This document shows positions 50,244 to 59,608 of a DNA stretch of 64,000 nt, in pieces. Made by a program: the position numbers and the translations under genes. Source of the DNA: Archangium minus (GTDB lineage: Bacteria > Myxococcota > Myxococcia > Myxococcales > Myxococcaceae); NCBI RefSeq assembly GCF_044360475.1, contig NZ_CP043494.1, positions 7,440,001-7,504,000 on the forward strand. The letters run 5' to 3'. The notes beneath the pieces are model-generated. The model saw only the letters and a list, made by a program, of their open reading frames with translations. It did no database searches and was not told where the DNA came from. How positions within the stretch are numbered: position 1 is the stretch's first letter; each line of letters starts with the position of its first letter.

Positions 50244-51551
50244 TTACCGCCTGGCGCTGGCTGCGTTTTGCCGCTCCTCCAGCCCGCGCGCGAAGTTTCC
50301 GATGACCAACCCTGGCCGAGCGGCCTTGAGCCGACGCAGCAGCTCGCGGATGCCGACGGGCTCTCCTCCGGCGCCCTTGTCTCGCGCGACCTCCAGGTAC
50401 TGGATGGGATCAATGCACAGCGAGCGCGTCTGCACCTGGTCCACCTTGTACTTCTTCACCAGCCGCTCCAGCGCCTTCACCTCGCCCTCGCGGTCCGTGA
50501 CCCCCGGGAAGAGCAGCAGGTTGAGCGCGAGGTACGCGCCACGCTCACGCGCCAGGGCGATGGAGGCCTCCACGTCCTCCCAGCCGTACTTCACCGGCTT
50601 GTAGTAGGCCTCGTAGAGCTCCTTCGACGCCGAGTTGAGCGACACGCGGATGGCATCCAGCCCCGCGTCGAAGAGCGCCTCGAGTCCCTTCGTGAGGCTC
50701 GCGTTGGTGTTGATGTTGATGGAGCCGCGCGAGGTGCGCGCGCGCATGTAGCGGATGGCCTCGGCAATGAACTTCCACCGGGTGAGCGGCTCGCCCTCGC
50801 AGCCCTGGCCGAAGCTGACCATGGTGCGGCCGGGGGCGTTCTCCAGGTGGTACAGGCCAATCTGCCCCATCTCCTCGGCGGTGGGCCCGTCGTTCATGCG
50901 CTCGTGCGAGGCAGGGGGCCCGTCCGCCGGCTGATCCGAGATGCAGCCCACGCAGCGCGCGTTGCACATCACCGAGGCGGGGATGGCGCCCTCGTCACGC
51001 ACGTAGAAGATGTTCTGCGAGGTGAAGCACCGGTACAGCAGCGCGCACGTGGTGAGCTGCTTGAGGACGCGGTTGTCCGGAAAGCGCGCCAGGTGCGCGT
51101 CCACGATCTTCTTCAGCTCGGGCGTGGAGTAGTTCTCCGGATCCCAGTGCGAGCGCTTGTCGGTGTGGATGGCCCAGGCCACGGGCCCGTCCTCGCCCCA
51201 CGCCGCGGCGGTGTACGCCCACTGCGGGAGCACGGGACCGTCCGCCTTCACCTCGCCGGGGAGGAAGGTGCGGGTGTAGCCCGGCGGGAGCAGCGCACCC
51301 ACCGCGCTGGGCACGAAGGTCTTCCCACTCACCTTCATCTCGCGCACCAGCTCCAGCTCGCCCGTCTCGGGGTGGATGCCCACGGGCAGGCGGCCCGGCA
51401 GATGGACGAGCCGGCCAGCGGACGGCAGCGGAATGGGCTTGTCCTGCGGGGGAACGAGCTCTTCCCCGCTGCGCAGGGTTGCCAGCAGGTAGGGGTGCTC
51501 CATCACCCGCCCCTTGGGGTCGGCGAACAACAGCTTCGGTGCCAAAGTCAT
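50244..51551 (-). CDS. radical SAM protein
   Basis: 435 aa from ATG 51551. The [4Fe-4S]/SAM motif is CNARCVGC (CxxxCxxC) at about residue 204, later than usual because of a ~200-residue N-terminal domain with its own Cys/Arg patterns (LTTCALLYRCF). It is followed by FGQGCEGEPLTRWKF, INTNASL and VSLNSASKELYEAYYKP, which resemble class A radical SAM cores such as those in tRNA- or peptide-modifying enzymes. The frame continues to 51593 without a Shine-Dalgarno. Substrate unknown; not an obvious PQQ, MoaA or SPASM type. Confidence 0.8.
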   Translation of the reverse strand: MTLAPKLLFADPKGRVMEHPYLLATLRSGEELVPPQDKPIPLPSAGRLVHLPGRLPVGIHPETGELELVREMKVSGKTFVPSAVGALLPPGYTRTFLPGEVKADGPVLPQWAYTAAAWGEDGPVAWAIHTDKRSHWDPENYSTPELKKIVDAHLARFPDNRVLKQLTTCALLYRCFTSQNIFYVRDEGAIPASVMCNARCVGCISDQPADGPPASHERMNDGPTAEEMGQIGLYHLENAPGRTMVSFGQGCEGEPLTRWKFIAEAIRYMRARTSRGSININTNASLTKGLEALFDAGLDAIRVSLNSASKELYEAYYKPVKYGWEDVEASIALARERGAYLALNLLLFPGVTDREGEVKALERLVKKYKVDQVQTRSLCIDPIQYLEVARDKGAGGEPVGIRELLRRLKAARPGLVIGNFARGLEERQNAASARR

Positions 51552-51634
51552 GACCTCGTTAACTATCACTGCCGGGCGGCCCATTCGACGCAACGCGCAT
51601 TCACGAGCCGTATGGCTCCTTGCCGGAGCGCGTC

Positions 51635-51663
51635 TTGACTCGCCCCAGGCCCCTGCCTAGGGT
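51635..51663 (+). promoter_or_regulatory. candidate promoter of ald
   Basis: TTGACT (51635-51640, 5/6) is followed by TAGGGT (51658-51663) after 17 bp. The leader is ~45 nt, with GGAGG eight bases before GTG 51712. The -10 form TAGxxT is shared with the frzS candidate promoter. Confidence 0.5.
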
Positions 51664-51711
51664 CCGCCCGCTTTTTCGTCCCTTATCGCGGACATTTCGG
51701 AGGTTCCTCAA

Positions 51712-52845
51712 GTGATTGTCGGTGTTCCCAAGGAGATCAAGACCCGCGAGTACCGTGTCGGCATGGTTCCGGCGGGTGTCCGTGCCCTGACCAGCGCGGG
51801 CCATACGGTTCTGGTCGAGACGAACGCCGGCGTCGGCTCCGGCATCCCCGACTCGGAGTACCAGCGCGTCGGTGCGCAGATCGTCCAGAGCGCGGACGAG
51901 GTCTGGAAGCGCTCCGAGATGATCGTGAAGGTGAAGGAGCCCATCGCGCCCGAGTACGAGCGCATCCAGGACGGGCAGATCATCTACACGTACTTCCACC
52001 TGGCCGGCGTGGACCCCGAGCTGACCCGCACCCTTCTGAAGAAGAAGGCGTCGGCCGTGGCTTACGAGACGATCCAGCTGGATGACGGCTCGCTGCCGCT
52101 GCTCAAGCCGATGTCCGAGGTGGCCGGCAAGATGGCCATCCAGGTCGGCGCCGCGTGCCTGGAGAAGGCGCACGGGGGCAAGGGCATCCTCCTGGGCGGC
52201 GTGCCCGGCGTGCGCCGCGGTCGCGTGACCATCATCGGCGGTGGCGTGGTGGGCACCTGCGCGGCCAAGGTCGCCGTGGGCATGGGCGCCGAGGTCACCA
52301 TCATCGACATCAACCTGGAGCGGCTCACCTACCTGGACGACGTGTTCCTCGGCCGCGTGGCCACCCTGGCCTCGGACACCGAGAGCATCGCCAAGAGCGT
52401 GCGCGAGGCGGACCTCGTCGTCGGCGGCGTGCTCATCCCCGGCGCGGCCGCGCCCAAGCTCGTCTCCGAGGCGCTCGTCGCCGAGATGAGCCCCGGCTCC
52501 GTGGTGGTGGACGTGGCGGTGGATCAAGGCGGCTGCATCGAGACGTGCGTGCCCACCACCCACGACAACCCCACCTTCGTGAAGCACGGCGTCGTCCACT
52601 ACTGCGTGGCCAACATGCCGGGCGCGGTGCCCCAGACGTCCACCTACGCTCTCACCAACACCACCCGGCCCTACTCCCGGAAGATCGCCGACATGGGCCT
52701 CGTCGAGGCCATCAAGGCTGACAAGGCCCTGGCCCGTGGTCTCAACACCTACAACGGCCAGGTCACCTACGAGGCTGTCGCCAAGGACCTCGGCTACAAC
52801 TACGTCTCCATCTTCGACGCCATCGGCGCCAAGGGTGGTCGGTAG
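51712..52845 (+). CDS. ald: alanine dehydrogenase
   Basis: 377 aa from GTG 51712 with GGAGG upstream. It interconverts L-alanine and pyruvate with NAD. N-terminal VGVPKEIKTREYRVGMVPAGV; substrate Arg in the EYRVGM stretch; Lys in MIVKVKEP; GYxYFHLAG-like IIYTYFHLAG; the Rossmann motif GGGVVGTCAAKVAVGMGAEVTIIDINLERL; and VVDVAVDQGGCIE. The C-terminus LTNTTRPYSRKIAD is typical. Amino-acid catabolism is central to myxobacteria, which live largely on protein; regulation is not clear from the sequence. Confidence 0.95.
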   Translation: MIVGVPKEIKTREYRVGMVPAGVRALTSAGHTVLVETNAGVGSGIPDSEYQRVGAQIVQSADEVWKRSEMIVKVKEPIAPEYERIQDGQIIYTYFHLAGVDPELTRTLLKKKASAVAYETIQLDDGSLPLLKPMSEVAGKMAIQVGAACLEKAHGGKGILLGGVPGVRRGRVTIIGGGVVGTCAAKVAVGMGAEVTIIDINLERLTYLDDVFLGRVATLASDTESIAKSVREADLVVGGVLIPGAAAPKLVSEALVAEMSPGSVVVDVAVDQGGCIETCVPTTHDNPTFVKHGVVHYCVANMPGAVPQTSTYALTNTTRPYSRKIADMGLVEAIKADKALARGLNTYNGQVTYEAVAKDLGYNYVSIFDAIGAKGGR

Positions 52846-52864
52846 TCAACACTGCGACATGCAG

Positions 52865-52884
52865 CCGGAGGACTTATCCTCCGG
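52865..52884 (+). terminator. hairpin after ald
   Basis: Perfect 8-bp stem CCGGAGGA (52865-52872) with TCCTCCGG (52877-52884), loop CTTA. A weaker second stem follows (GGAGG 52889-52893 with CCTCC 52902-52906). Part of a multi-hairpin stop region after ald. Confidence 0.5.
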
Positions 52885-52920
52885 AAATGGAGGAATAAAT
52901 CCCTCCGCCAGACGTCTCCC

Positions 52921-52970
52921 GCCCGCCGGGGCAGCCGTGCAAACGGCGCCCGGTGGGCTTTGTGTTGTTG
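52921..52970 (+). terminator. strong intrinsic terminator between ald and the ECF sigma gene
   Basis: GCCCGCCGGG (52921-52930) pairs with CCCGGTGGGC (52949-52958) with one G-U, and an inner stem GCCGT/ACGGC (52934-52938/52943-52947) extends it. The tail TTTGTGTTGTTG follows. This ends ald transcripts on the plus strand before the ECF sigma gene. Confidence 0.7.
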
Positions 52971-53051
52971 CCCAGTCTGTTCCCGTGCATACATTGCCGG
53001 GTAGGTAACGACTCAATTGCCTGTGATTTCGGGCCTCTGGAAGGCGGGAGC

Positions 53052-53723
53052 ATGCTGGACTTCAGGCAGAACAACCGGACGAAAGCGGAATTCGAGGAGC
53101 TGGCACTGGCCCATCTCGACCCCCTGTACTCCGCGGCCCTGAGGCTGACGAAGAACGAGCGGGATGCCGAGGACTTGGTGCAGGACACCTGCATGCGGGC
53201 CTACCGCTTCTTCGACAAGTTCGAGCGCGGCACCAACATCAAGGCCTGGCTCTTCAAAATTCTCACCAACACCTTCATCAACCGCTACAGGCGTAAGGTG
53301 AAGGAGCGCAGTGTGGTGGAGGGTGTGGAGCGTGAGGCGGTGCACGAGCGCTTCGTGAGCCGGGACGCCACGGACTTCGCGGCCAACCCCGAGCAGTACT
53401 TCTTTGATCGCCTCCTGTCGGATGACGTGCTGCGCGCCATTGACGCGCTGCCCATCGACTTCCGGCTGGTGGTCATCCTCGCGGACCTGCAGGAGTTCTC
53501 CTACAAGGAGATCGCGGAGATCCTCGAGTGCCCCGTGGGAACGGTGATGAGCCGGCTCTTCCGCGGACGCAAGCTGCTGCAGAAGACGCTGCGCGAGTAC
53601 GCCGAGGGCACTGGCGTGCTGCGTCAAGAGGGCGATGTCGAGGGCGCGGGTGCCAATGGAGCTGCCAACGTGGACTCCCCCACGAGCCTCGATGAATATC
53701 GCCGCAGGAAGAAGGTGGGGTAG
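53052..53723 (+). CDS. ECF RNA polymerase sigma factor
   Basis: 223 aa from ATG 53052 (GGCGGGAG upstream). Sigma region 2: AALRLTKNERDAEDLVQDTCMRAYRFFDKFERGTNIKAWLFKILTNTFINRYRR. Region 4: AIDALPIDFRLVVILADLQEFSYKEIAEILECPVGTVMSRLFRGRKLLQKTL. A short C-terminal tail (GVLRQEGDVEGAGANGAAN) is extra. The partner is the zinc-finger anti-sigma gene 81 bp downstream. In Myxococcus an RpoE-type ECF factor affects motility; whether this is its orthologue is not settled. An intergenic hairpin lies before the partner gene. Confidence 0.9.
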   Translation: MLDFRQNNRTKAEFEELALAHLDPLYSAALRLTKNERDAEDLVQDTCMRAYRFFDKFERGTNIKAWLFKILTNTFINRYRRKVKERSVVEGVEREAVHERFVSRDATDFAANPEQYFFDRLLSDDVLRAIDALPIDFRLVVILADLQEFSYKEIAEILECPVGTVMSRLFRGRKLLQKTLREYAEGTGVLRQEGDVEGAGANGAANVDSPTSLDEYRRRKKVG

Positions 53724-53741
53724 ATCGAGGTTGTTGGGCCC

Positions 53742-53766
53742 GGAAATATTTCTTCACGATATTTCC
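53742..53766. other. inverted repeat between sigma and anti-sigma genes
   Basis: Perfect 8-bp arms GGAAATAT (53742-53749) and ATATTTCC (53759-53766), spacer 9 nt, in an otherwise GC-rich region. It has no T-run. It may be an RNA structure that adjusts anti-sigma expression, a weak terminator, or an operator. Confidence 0.4.
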
Positions 53767-53804
53767 TCAAGGGCCCTTCACCATTGCCCCCTCCCCTGAG
53801 CGCT

Positions 53805-54641
53805 ATGACCTGCCAGGAACTCGATTCGATCCTCTACCCGTACCTCGACGGTGAGTTCCAAGCCGAGGAGCGGTTGGAAGTGGAAGCACACCTCACTGGC
53901 TGTGCCGAGTGCCGCCAGCGGGTCAACGAGGAGGCCCGGCTGCGGCAGTCGCTGCGCCGGGCCGCGCGGCACGCCGTGGAGAGCACCCGGGCTCCAGACG
54001 CCCTGCGCTCACGAATCCAGCTGGGCGTCCACCAGGAGCAGCGCCGTGTCACGCGAGTCTGGTGGTTGCGCGCGAGCGCCGCGGCCGCCGTGGTGGTAGT
54101 GATGGTGGGCGGTACGTGGATGGCGCTGCAGCCCATGCGGCACCAGCGCTTCCTGGAGGACGCCGCGCGGCGGCACGCCAAGCTGCTACCCGCGGAGATC
54201 TCCGGCGCCTCGCACGAGAACGTGGAGGCCTGGTTCGATGGGAAGTTGGATCACCGCGTCTCCGTGCCCCGACTGCCGGATGTGAAGCTGTCCGGCGCGC
54301 GTATCTCCAACGTGACGGATCGTCCCGCCGCGTACATCAGCTACGAGCGTCACCCAGACAACGAAGGCAAGCCGTCCAAGCGCATTGGCCTCTTCGTCTT
54401 CGACGACGCCCGACGCGAGGTGGAGGCTCCTCCCCTGCCCTCCGTGCAGGTGGGCTCCAGCCTCGGCTACAACGTGGCCGTGTGGCGCGAGGGGGAGATC
54501 GTCTACGAGCTGGTGAGCGATCTCGACGAATCGGACATTCGCCGCATGCTCGCCGAGCAGGGGGCCGCGAAGGCCAAGGCCGCGCCCTCTCGCCCGGTGA
54601 CCCCGGACGTGGCCGCTCGGCCCGTCTCCCTGCAGCCCTGA
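53805..54641 (+). CDS. zinc-finger anti-sigma factor
   Basis: 278 aa from ATG 53805. The cytoplasmic zf-HC2 domain has MTCQELDSILYPYLDGEF and HLTGCAECRQ (HxxxCxxC), the ZAS zinc site. One transmembrane helix follows (~85-107, ASAAAAVVVVMVGGTWMAL), then an envelope domain (~110-278) with AISGASHENVEAWFDGKLDHRVSVPRLPDVKLSGARI. By family knowledge it holds the ECF sigma factor inactive until an envelope signal triggers release. ATG 53784 upstream lacks a good Shine-Dalgarno. Confidence 0.88.
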   Translation: MTCQELDSILYPYLDGEFQAEERLEVEAHLTGCAECRQRVNEEARLRQSLRRAARHAVESTRAPDALRSRIQLGVHQEQRRVTRVWWLRASAAAAVVVVMVGGTWMALQPMRHQRFLEDAARRHAKLLPAEISGASHENVEAWFDGKLDHRVSVPRLPDVKLSGARISNVTDRPAAYISYERHPDNEGKPSKRIGLFVFDDARREVEAPPLPSVQVGSSLGYNVAVWREGEIVYELVSDLDESDIRRMLAEQGAAKAKAAPSRPVTPDVAARPVSLQP

Positions 54642-54717
54642 AGACGCGCGGCTCGCGCGCCGGGGCTGCCTGCTCGCCCACGAGCGGGACTGCCTGGAAA
54701 TCCGACTGGACCGAAGA

Positions 54718-54746
54718 TTGACGGTCCGGGTAGGCACCGATAGCCT
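54718..54746 (+). promoter_or_regulatory. candidate promoter of frzS
   Basis: TTGACG (54718-54723, 5/6) is followed after 17 bp by TAGCCT (54741-54746). The leader is ~75 nt to ATG 54827. Same TTGACx-N17-TAGxxT form as before ald. Confidence 0.45.
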
Positions 54747-54826
54747 CCCCGAGCGACTTTTCCAGAGCCGCCGTTCCCTCGTACCAACGCGGGACGCGCA
54801 CGCCCTTCCGGTCTGGCATCCCCTCC

Positions 54827-56533
54827 ATGTCCAAGAACATCCTGATCGTCGAAAGTGACACCGCCCTCTCCGCGACGCTGCGCCAGGCCCTGGAGGCCCG
54901 GGGCTTCGCGGTGCAGGAGACCACCGACGGCAAGGGCAGCGTTGAGCAGATCCGTCGCGATCGGCCGGAGCTGGTGGTGCTCGCGGTGGATCTGTCGGCG
55001 GGCCAGAACGGCTACCTCATCTGCGGCAAGCTGAAGAAGGACGACGAGCTCAAGACCGTCCCCATCATCATCATCGGTAACCCGGATGGCTTCGCGCAGC
55101 ACCGCAAGCTGAAGGCGCACGCGGATGACTACGTGGCCAAGCCGGTGGACGCCGACGAGCTGGTGGAGCGCGTGGGTGGACTGATCGGCTTCCCGGAGCT
55201 GCCCTCGGGTGAGTTCGGCGATGACGGGCTGTCGATGGGTGGGCTGGATGGGCTCGGCGATGAGCCGGTGCAGGGCGAGGAGCTCGCCATCGAGGGCGAG
55301 CCGCTGGAGAGCCACGGGGAAGAGCTGGCGCTGCTCGACAACCCCTTCGGCGACAGCCTGGATCAGCCCGTGACGGGCAGCCTCGAGGAGCCCGTGGAGG
55401 CCCCGCCGGAGCTGAGCTCGCCGGAGGACGACTTCTCCGGGCTGGATGGCCTGGACGGCAGCGGCGAGGACGACAACTCGCTGGATGCGCTGGGCCTGGA
55501 CAACGAGAAGACGGTGGTGGGCTACATGCCCCCGGCTCCCACGCCCGCGCCCGCGCTCACGCCGGCTCCCGTGGCCCGCCCCGCCCCCACTCCCGCTCCG
55601 GCGGTGACCCGGCCCGCGTCCGTGCCCGTGGCCACTCCGCCGGCGGCCCGCCCCACCCCGGCGGCTCCTGCCCGTCCCGCGGTGAGCACGCCCGCGGCCC
55701 CGGCCATGTCCGCGGCGGATGCGGCTGAGCTGCGCAACCTGCGCGCCCGCGTGGCCGAGCTGGAAGGTGCCCTCGAGGATGCGCGCAGCCAGGCCAGCAC
55801 CGCGGAGACGCGGGTGCAGGAGCTGGAGTCCGAGCTCGAAACCAAGACGACGGAGCTGGAGACGGCGAAGGCCTCCGCTGGCAAGAACGACTCGGCCACC
55901 CTGGCGCTGCGTGAGGCCTCCAACCGGAAGGATCGGGAGATCCTCCGGCTGAAGACCGAGCTGAACCAGAAGGAGCAGGAGATCGTCGAGCTGCAGGATC
56001 GCACGCTCGCGCTGGAGCAGCAGGCCAACGGCTCCTCGGAGGAGATCGCCCGGCGGGACGCGCAGCTCAAGACGCTGCAGACGAAGGCCGACCAGCTCAT
56101 GACGGAGCGCCGGCGGATGGAGCAGCAGCTCACGGCGGCCAAGGAAGAGGCGCGTGGCGCCACGGCCCGCCTGACGGCGCTGCAGGCCGAGGTGGAGCAG
56201 TACCAGGCGCAGGCGGGCGAGTTGGAGGAGCTGCGGGCTCGCGCGGATCAGCTCGACGCGGAGCTGGCGGTGGCGCGCAGCGAGGCGGACAGCCTGCGCG
56301 AAGAGATGGAGGCGGTGCGGGCGCAGTCGGGCCAGGAGGCCGACGAGCTGCGCAAGCGCATCGCCGAGATGGAAGAGTCGGTGGCGCGCAACGAGGACCG
56401 GGTGGCGCGGCTCTACACGCGCATCAAGTCCGACGAGAAGCTGCGCGAGAAGACGAAGAAGGCGCTGGCCATCGCCACGCAGCTCCTGGAGGAGCAGCCG
56501 GCGATCGACGACGACGAGGAAGCCGTCGCCTGA
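54827..56533 (+). CDS. frzS: FrzS: pseudo-receiver/coiled-coil gliding motility protein
   Basis: 568 aa. Residues 1-120 match the FrzS receiver (MSKNILIVESDTALSATLRQALEARGF, ELVVLAVDLSAGQNGYLICGKLKKDDELK), with D55 present but the acidic pair altered (IVESD), consistent with a non-canonical receiver. An acidic Leu/Gly stretch (~125-220), an Ala/Pro linker (~225-298) and a long coiled coil (~300-555, heptads such as LRARVAELEGALEDARSQAST) follow. FrzS localises at the leading cell pole and supports type IV pilus (S) motility in Myxococcus. Located 6 kb from frzZ. Confidence 0.95.
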   Translation: MSKNILIVESDTALSATLRQALEARGFAVQETTDGKGSVEQIRRDRPELVVLAVDLSAGQNGYLICGKLKKDDELKTVPIIIIGNPDGFAQHRKLKAHADDYVAKPVDADELVERVGGLIGFPELPSGEFGDDGLSMGGLDGLGDEPVQGEELAIEGEPLESHGEELALLDNPFGDSLDQPVTGSLEEPVEAPPELSSPEDDFSGLDGLDGSGEDDNSLDALGLDNEKTVVGYMPPAPTPAPALTPAPVARPAPTPAPAVTRPASVPVATPPAARPTPAAPARPAVSTPAAPAMSAADAAELRNLRARVAELEGALEDARSQASTAETRVQELESELETKTTELETAKASAGKNDSATLALREASNRKDREILRLKTELNQKEQEIVELQDRTLALEQQANGSSEEIARRDAQLKTLQTKADQLMTERRRMEQQLTAAKEEARGATARLTALQAEVEQYQAQAGELEELRARADQLDAELAVARSEADSLREEMEAVRAQSGQEADELRKRIAEMEESVARNEDRVARLYTRIKSDEKLREKTKKALAIATQLLEEQPAIDDDEEAVA

Positions 56534-56563
56534 TTCCGCTGCCCCCCTCCCCCTCCACGAGCC

Positions 56564-57711
56564 CTACTTCTCGTCCTTCTTGGGCTCGTTCTTCTTCTCC
56601 ATCATCTTCTTGGCCATGCCCTGGAGCGCGGACGGGACGTTCTTGTCCCGGCTGAGCTCCTTGATGTCGTTCTCGCGCAGGGTGCTGAGGAACTTCATGC
56701 CCACGGAGAGCGGCAGCTTGGGGTTCTTCAGCAGCGCCATCTTGATCTTGTAGTTCTTCGTGAACTCGCGGCTGCTGTAGATGATGCGCAGCACCTCCTC
56801 GTTGACGGCCTTGTTGGTGGCGCAGTTGAGGACCTCGCCATCGGTGATGCGGGGGCTGCGGATGACGGCGGTGCAGACGAGCTTGTTGGTGTCACGGATG
56901 AGGAGGCCACGCGCCTCCTTGTTGCCCAGCGTCGCGAGCTTGATCTTCTGGGCGATGCTCATCTTCATGACGCGTTGGGTGAGGCTGAGCTTCTTGCCCT
57001 CCGGCATGGGGGCGGCGGTCTCCTCCGCCTCCTCCTTCTCCTTGACCAGGTCATCCCCAAACTCCTTGAGGATCTCCTCGGCGGTGGGGCCGGGATCCGG
57101 CGGAGCCGCAGCGGCCTGGGGCCCGAACAGGCGGACGCGAGCAGCCTGCACCTGGGGCACGTCCGCGATCGCCGTGCCGCTGCGCACCGCGAAGTCGCAG
57201 ACGTTGTCGAGCAGTGCTGGGCTGGCGTTGGGGTTGGAGCAGAGCCCGCGCAGGATGTTCTCGTGGCGCAGCACGCGCAGCTGGTTGTGCCCGATGATCT
57301 CGCAGATCTTCGCGCTGCAGTCGCGCGCCACCTCGGCCACGGCCTCGTCGGGCGTGGAGGGGTTGAGCACGAGCATCTCCGCGTAGACGTCCTTGGCGCG
57401 CAGCAGCGACAGGAACCAGCCCAACACGGGAGGCGAGACGTTCTCGTCACGCAGGCCCGCGGAGAAGCGATCCGGGAGTGCAGCGGCCGTCTTGGCGGCC
57501 GTCTCTCGCACGCCTGCGTCCGGGTCGAACGTAAGCATGAAGAGCGCACCGAGCATGTCCGCGGGCGCCAGTGGCACCAGGGCCTTGGCGGCCATCATCC
57601 GCAGCGGCGCAGGCGCGGCCGGATCCACATGCTTGCGCATGTTGGGAGGGAGGATTTCGGCGGAGATGGGACAGCCACCGGGGGCCGCGGGAGTGGTCTG
57701 GGGAGCAGTGC

Positions 57712-57715
<4 letters not shown>
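56564..57715 (-). CDS. HEAT-like repeat protein, hypothetical
   Basis: 383 aa. ATG 57715 overlaps the coaX stop by 4 bp (ATGA). A Pro/Thr-rich start (MSTAPQTTPAAPGG) precedes helical repeats: PLRMMAAKALVPLAPADMLGALFMLTFDPDAGVRETAAKTAAALPDRFSAGL, then VLRHENILRGLCSNPNASPALLDNVCDFAVRSGTAI. A charged Glu/Lys linker (~215-245) leads to a C-terminal half with repeats like KNYKIKMALLKNPKLPLSVGMKFLSTLRENDIKELSRDKNVPSALQGMAKKMM. It appears to be a cytoplasmic scaffold; no function can be named. Confidence 0.6.
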
Positions 57716-58482
<767 letters not shown>

Positions 58483-58497
58483 GGCTCGCCACGCAGT

Positions 58498-59502
58498 CTA
58501 GCGGGGCCGGAGTTGCTCCACATCCCCTGCGAGCACCCTTTCCAACGAGCCCTCCGCCGTCCGCACCAGGAGTGCACCGGACCCGTCGATGTCTTCAGCA
58601 ACACCACGCAATTCCGACCGGTCGGTACGCACCAGCACCTCTTGACCGAGCGTGGAAGAGAGCTCCTTCCAGCGCTGGCGCACCGGATCGAACCCGACCT
58701 CGTGGTGCAGGTCCAACCACTCCTCCAAGCGCCCCCAGAGGGTAGCAGTAAAGAGGGCCCGGTTGACGCGCCGCCCCAGGACCTGGGAGAGCGACGTAGC
58801 CGTGGCGGCCACCTCGGGTGGGAAGTCCTCGGGGCCCGCGTTGAGGTTCACGCCGATGCCGAGCACCACGAAGTGCACCCGCTCCGGCTCCGCGGACAGC
58901 TCGGTGAGGATGCCCGCCACCTTGCGGCCGCCCAGCTGCACGTCGTTGGGCCACTTGATGCGCGCGTCGGCGTCGGTTTCGCGCAGCGCCTCGGCGAGCG
59001 CCACCGCGGCCACCAAGGTCAGCTCAGGGGCTCGCTGGGGCGGCAGCTCCGGCCGAAGGATGACGGAGAAGTACAGGTTGAGCCCGGTCGGCGACACCCA
59101 CGTGCGACCCCGGCGACCCTTGCCCGCCGTCTGCTGCTCGGTGATGACCACCTCACCGTGCTCTGCGCCGTCCGCGGCCAGCCGGAAGGCGGCCTCGTTG
59201 GTGGACGGCAGCGACGGGTGAAAGTGGATGGCCTGCCCAACGTGGTGCGTGGACAACAGCGGCGTCAGCTCCAAGGGCGACAGTCGATCCGGTACGTCCA
59301 CCAGCCGATAGCCCCGAGCAGGCACGGCATCAATTCGGTAGCCCTTGCCGCGCAGCGACTGCACGTGCTTCCACACCGCGGTGCGCGACAGGCCTAGCTT
59401 GGCGGAGAGCGCCTCTCCCGAGGTGTACTCGTCACGCCCGTCCGCCAGGAAGCCGAGGATGAGCTCTTGCTGTGTCTGCTCGGCGTTCTCGGTTACACCC
59501 AT
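58498..59502 (-). CDS. birA: biotin-[acetyl-CoA-carboxylase] ligase BirA
   Basis: 334 aa from ATG 59502; the frame extends to 59670 but that part is not family-like. An N-terminal HTH (QELILGFLADGRDEYTSGEALSAKLGLSRTAVWKHVQSLRGKGYRI) precedes the ligase core: GRRGRTWVSPTGLNLYFSVIL, IKWPNDVQLGGRKVAGILTE, GIGVNLNAG. The protein therefore probably also acts as a biotin-operon repressor, as in E. coli; no biotin genes are in the window. It joins biotin to carboxylase carrier proteins. Confidence 0.92.
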   Translation of the reverse strand: MGVTENAEQTQQELILGFLADGRDEYTSGEALSAKLGLSRTAVWKHVQSLRGKGYRIDAVPARGYRLVDVPDRLSPLELTPLLSTHHVGQAIHFHPSLPSTNEAAFRLAADGAEHGEVVITEQQTAGKGRRGRTWVSPTGLNLYFSVILRPELPPQRAPELTLVAAVALAEALRETDADARIKWPNDVQLGGRKVAGILTELSAEPERVHFVVLGIGVNLNAGPEDFPPEVAATATSLSQVLGRRVNRALFTATLWGRLEEWLDLHHEVGFDPVRQRWKELSSTLGQEVLVRTDRSELRGVAEDIDGSGALLVRTAEGSLERVLAGDVEQLRPR

Positions 59503-59608
59503 TCCGCGAACCTCCCTGGAAAAAGGGCTCCCAGGGTAGGGATCGGCGACCCGGCTTTCAACAGCCCCGCCGGGCGAGAGGCTATCGGTTGAGTGCTCGC
59601 CTGCCCTC

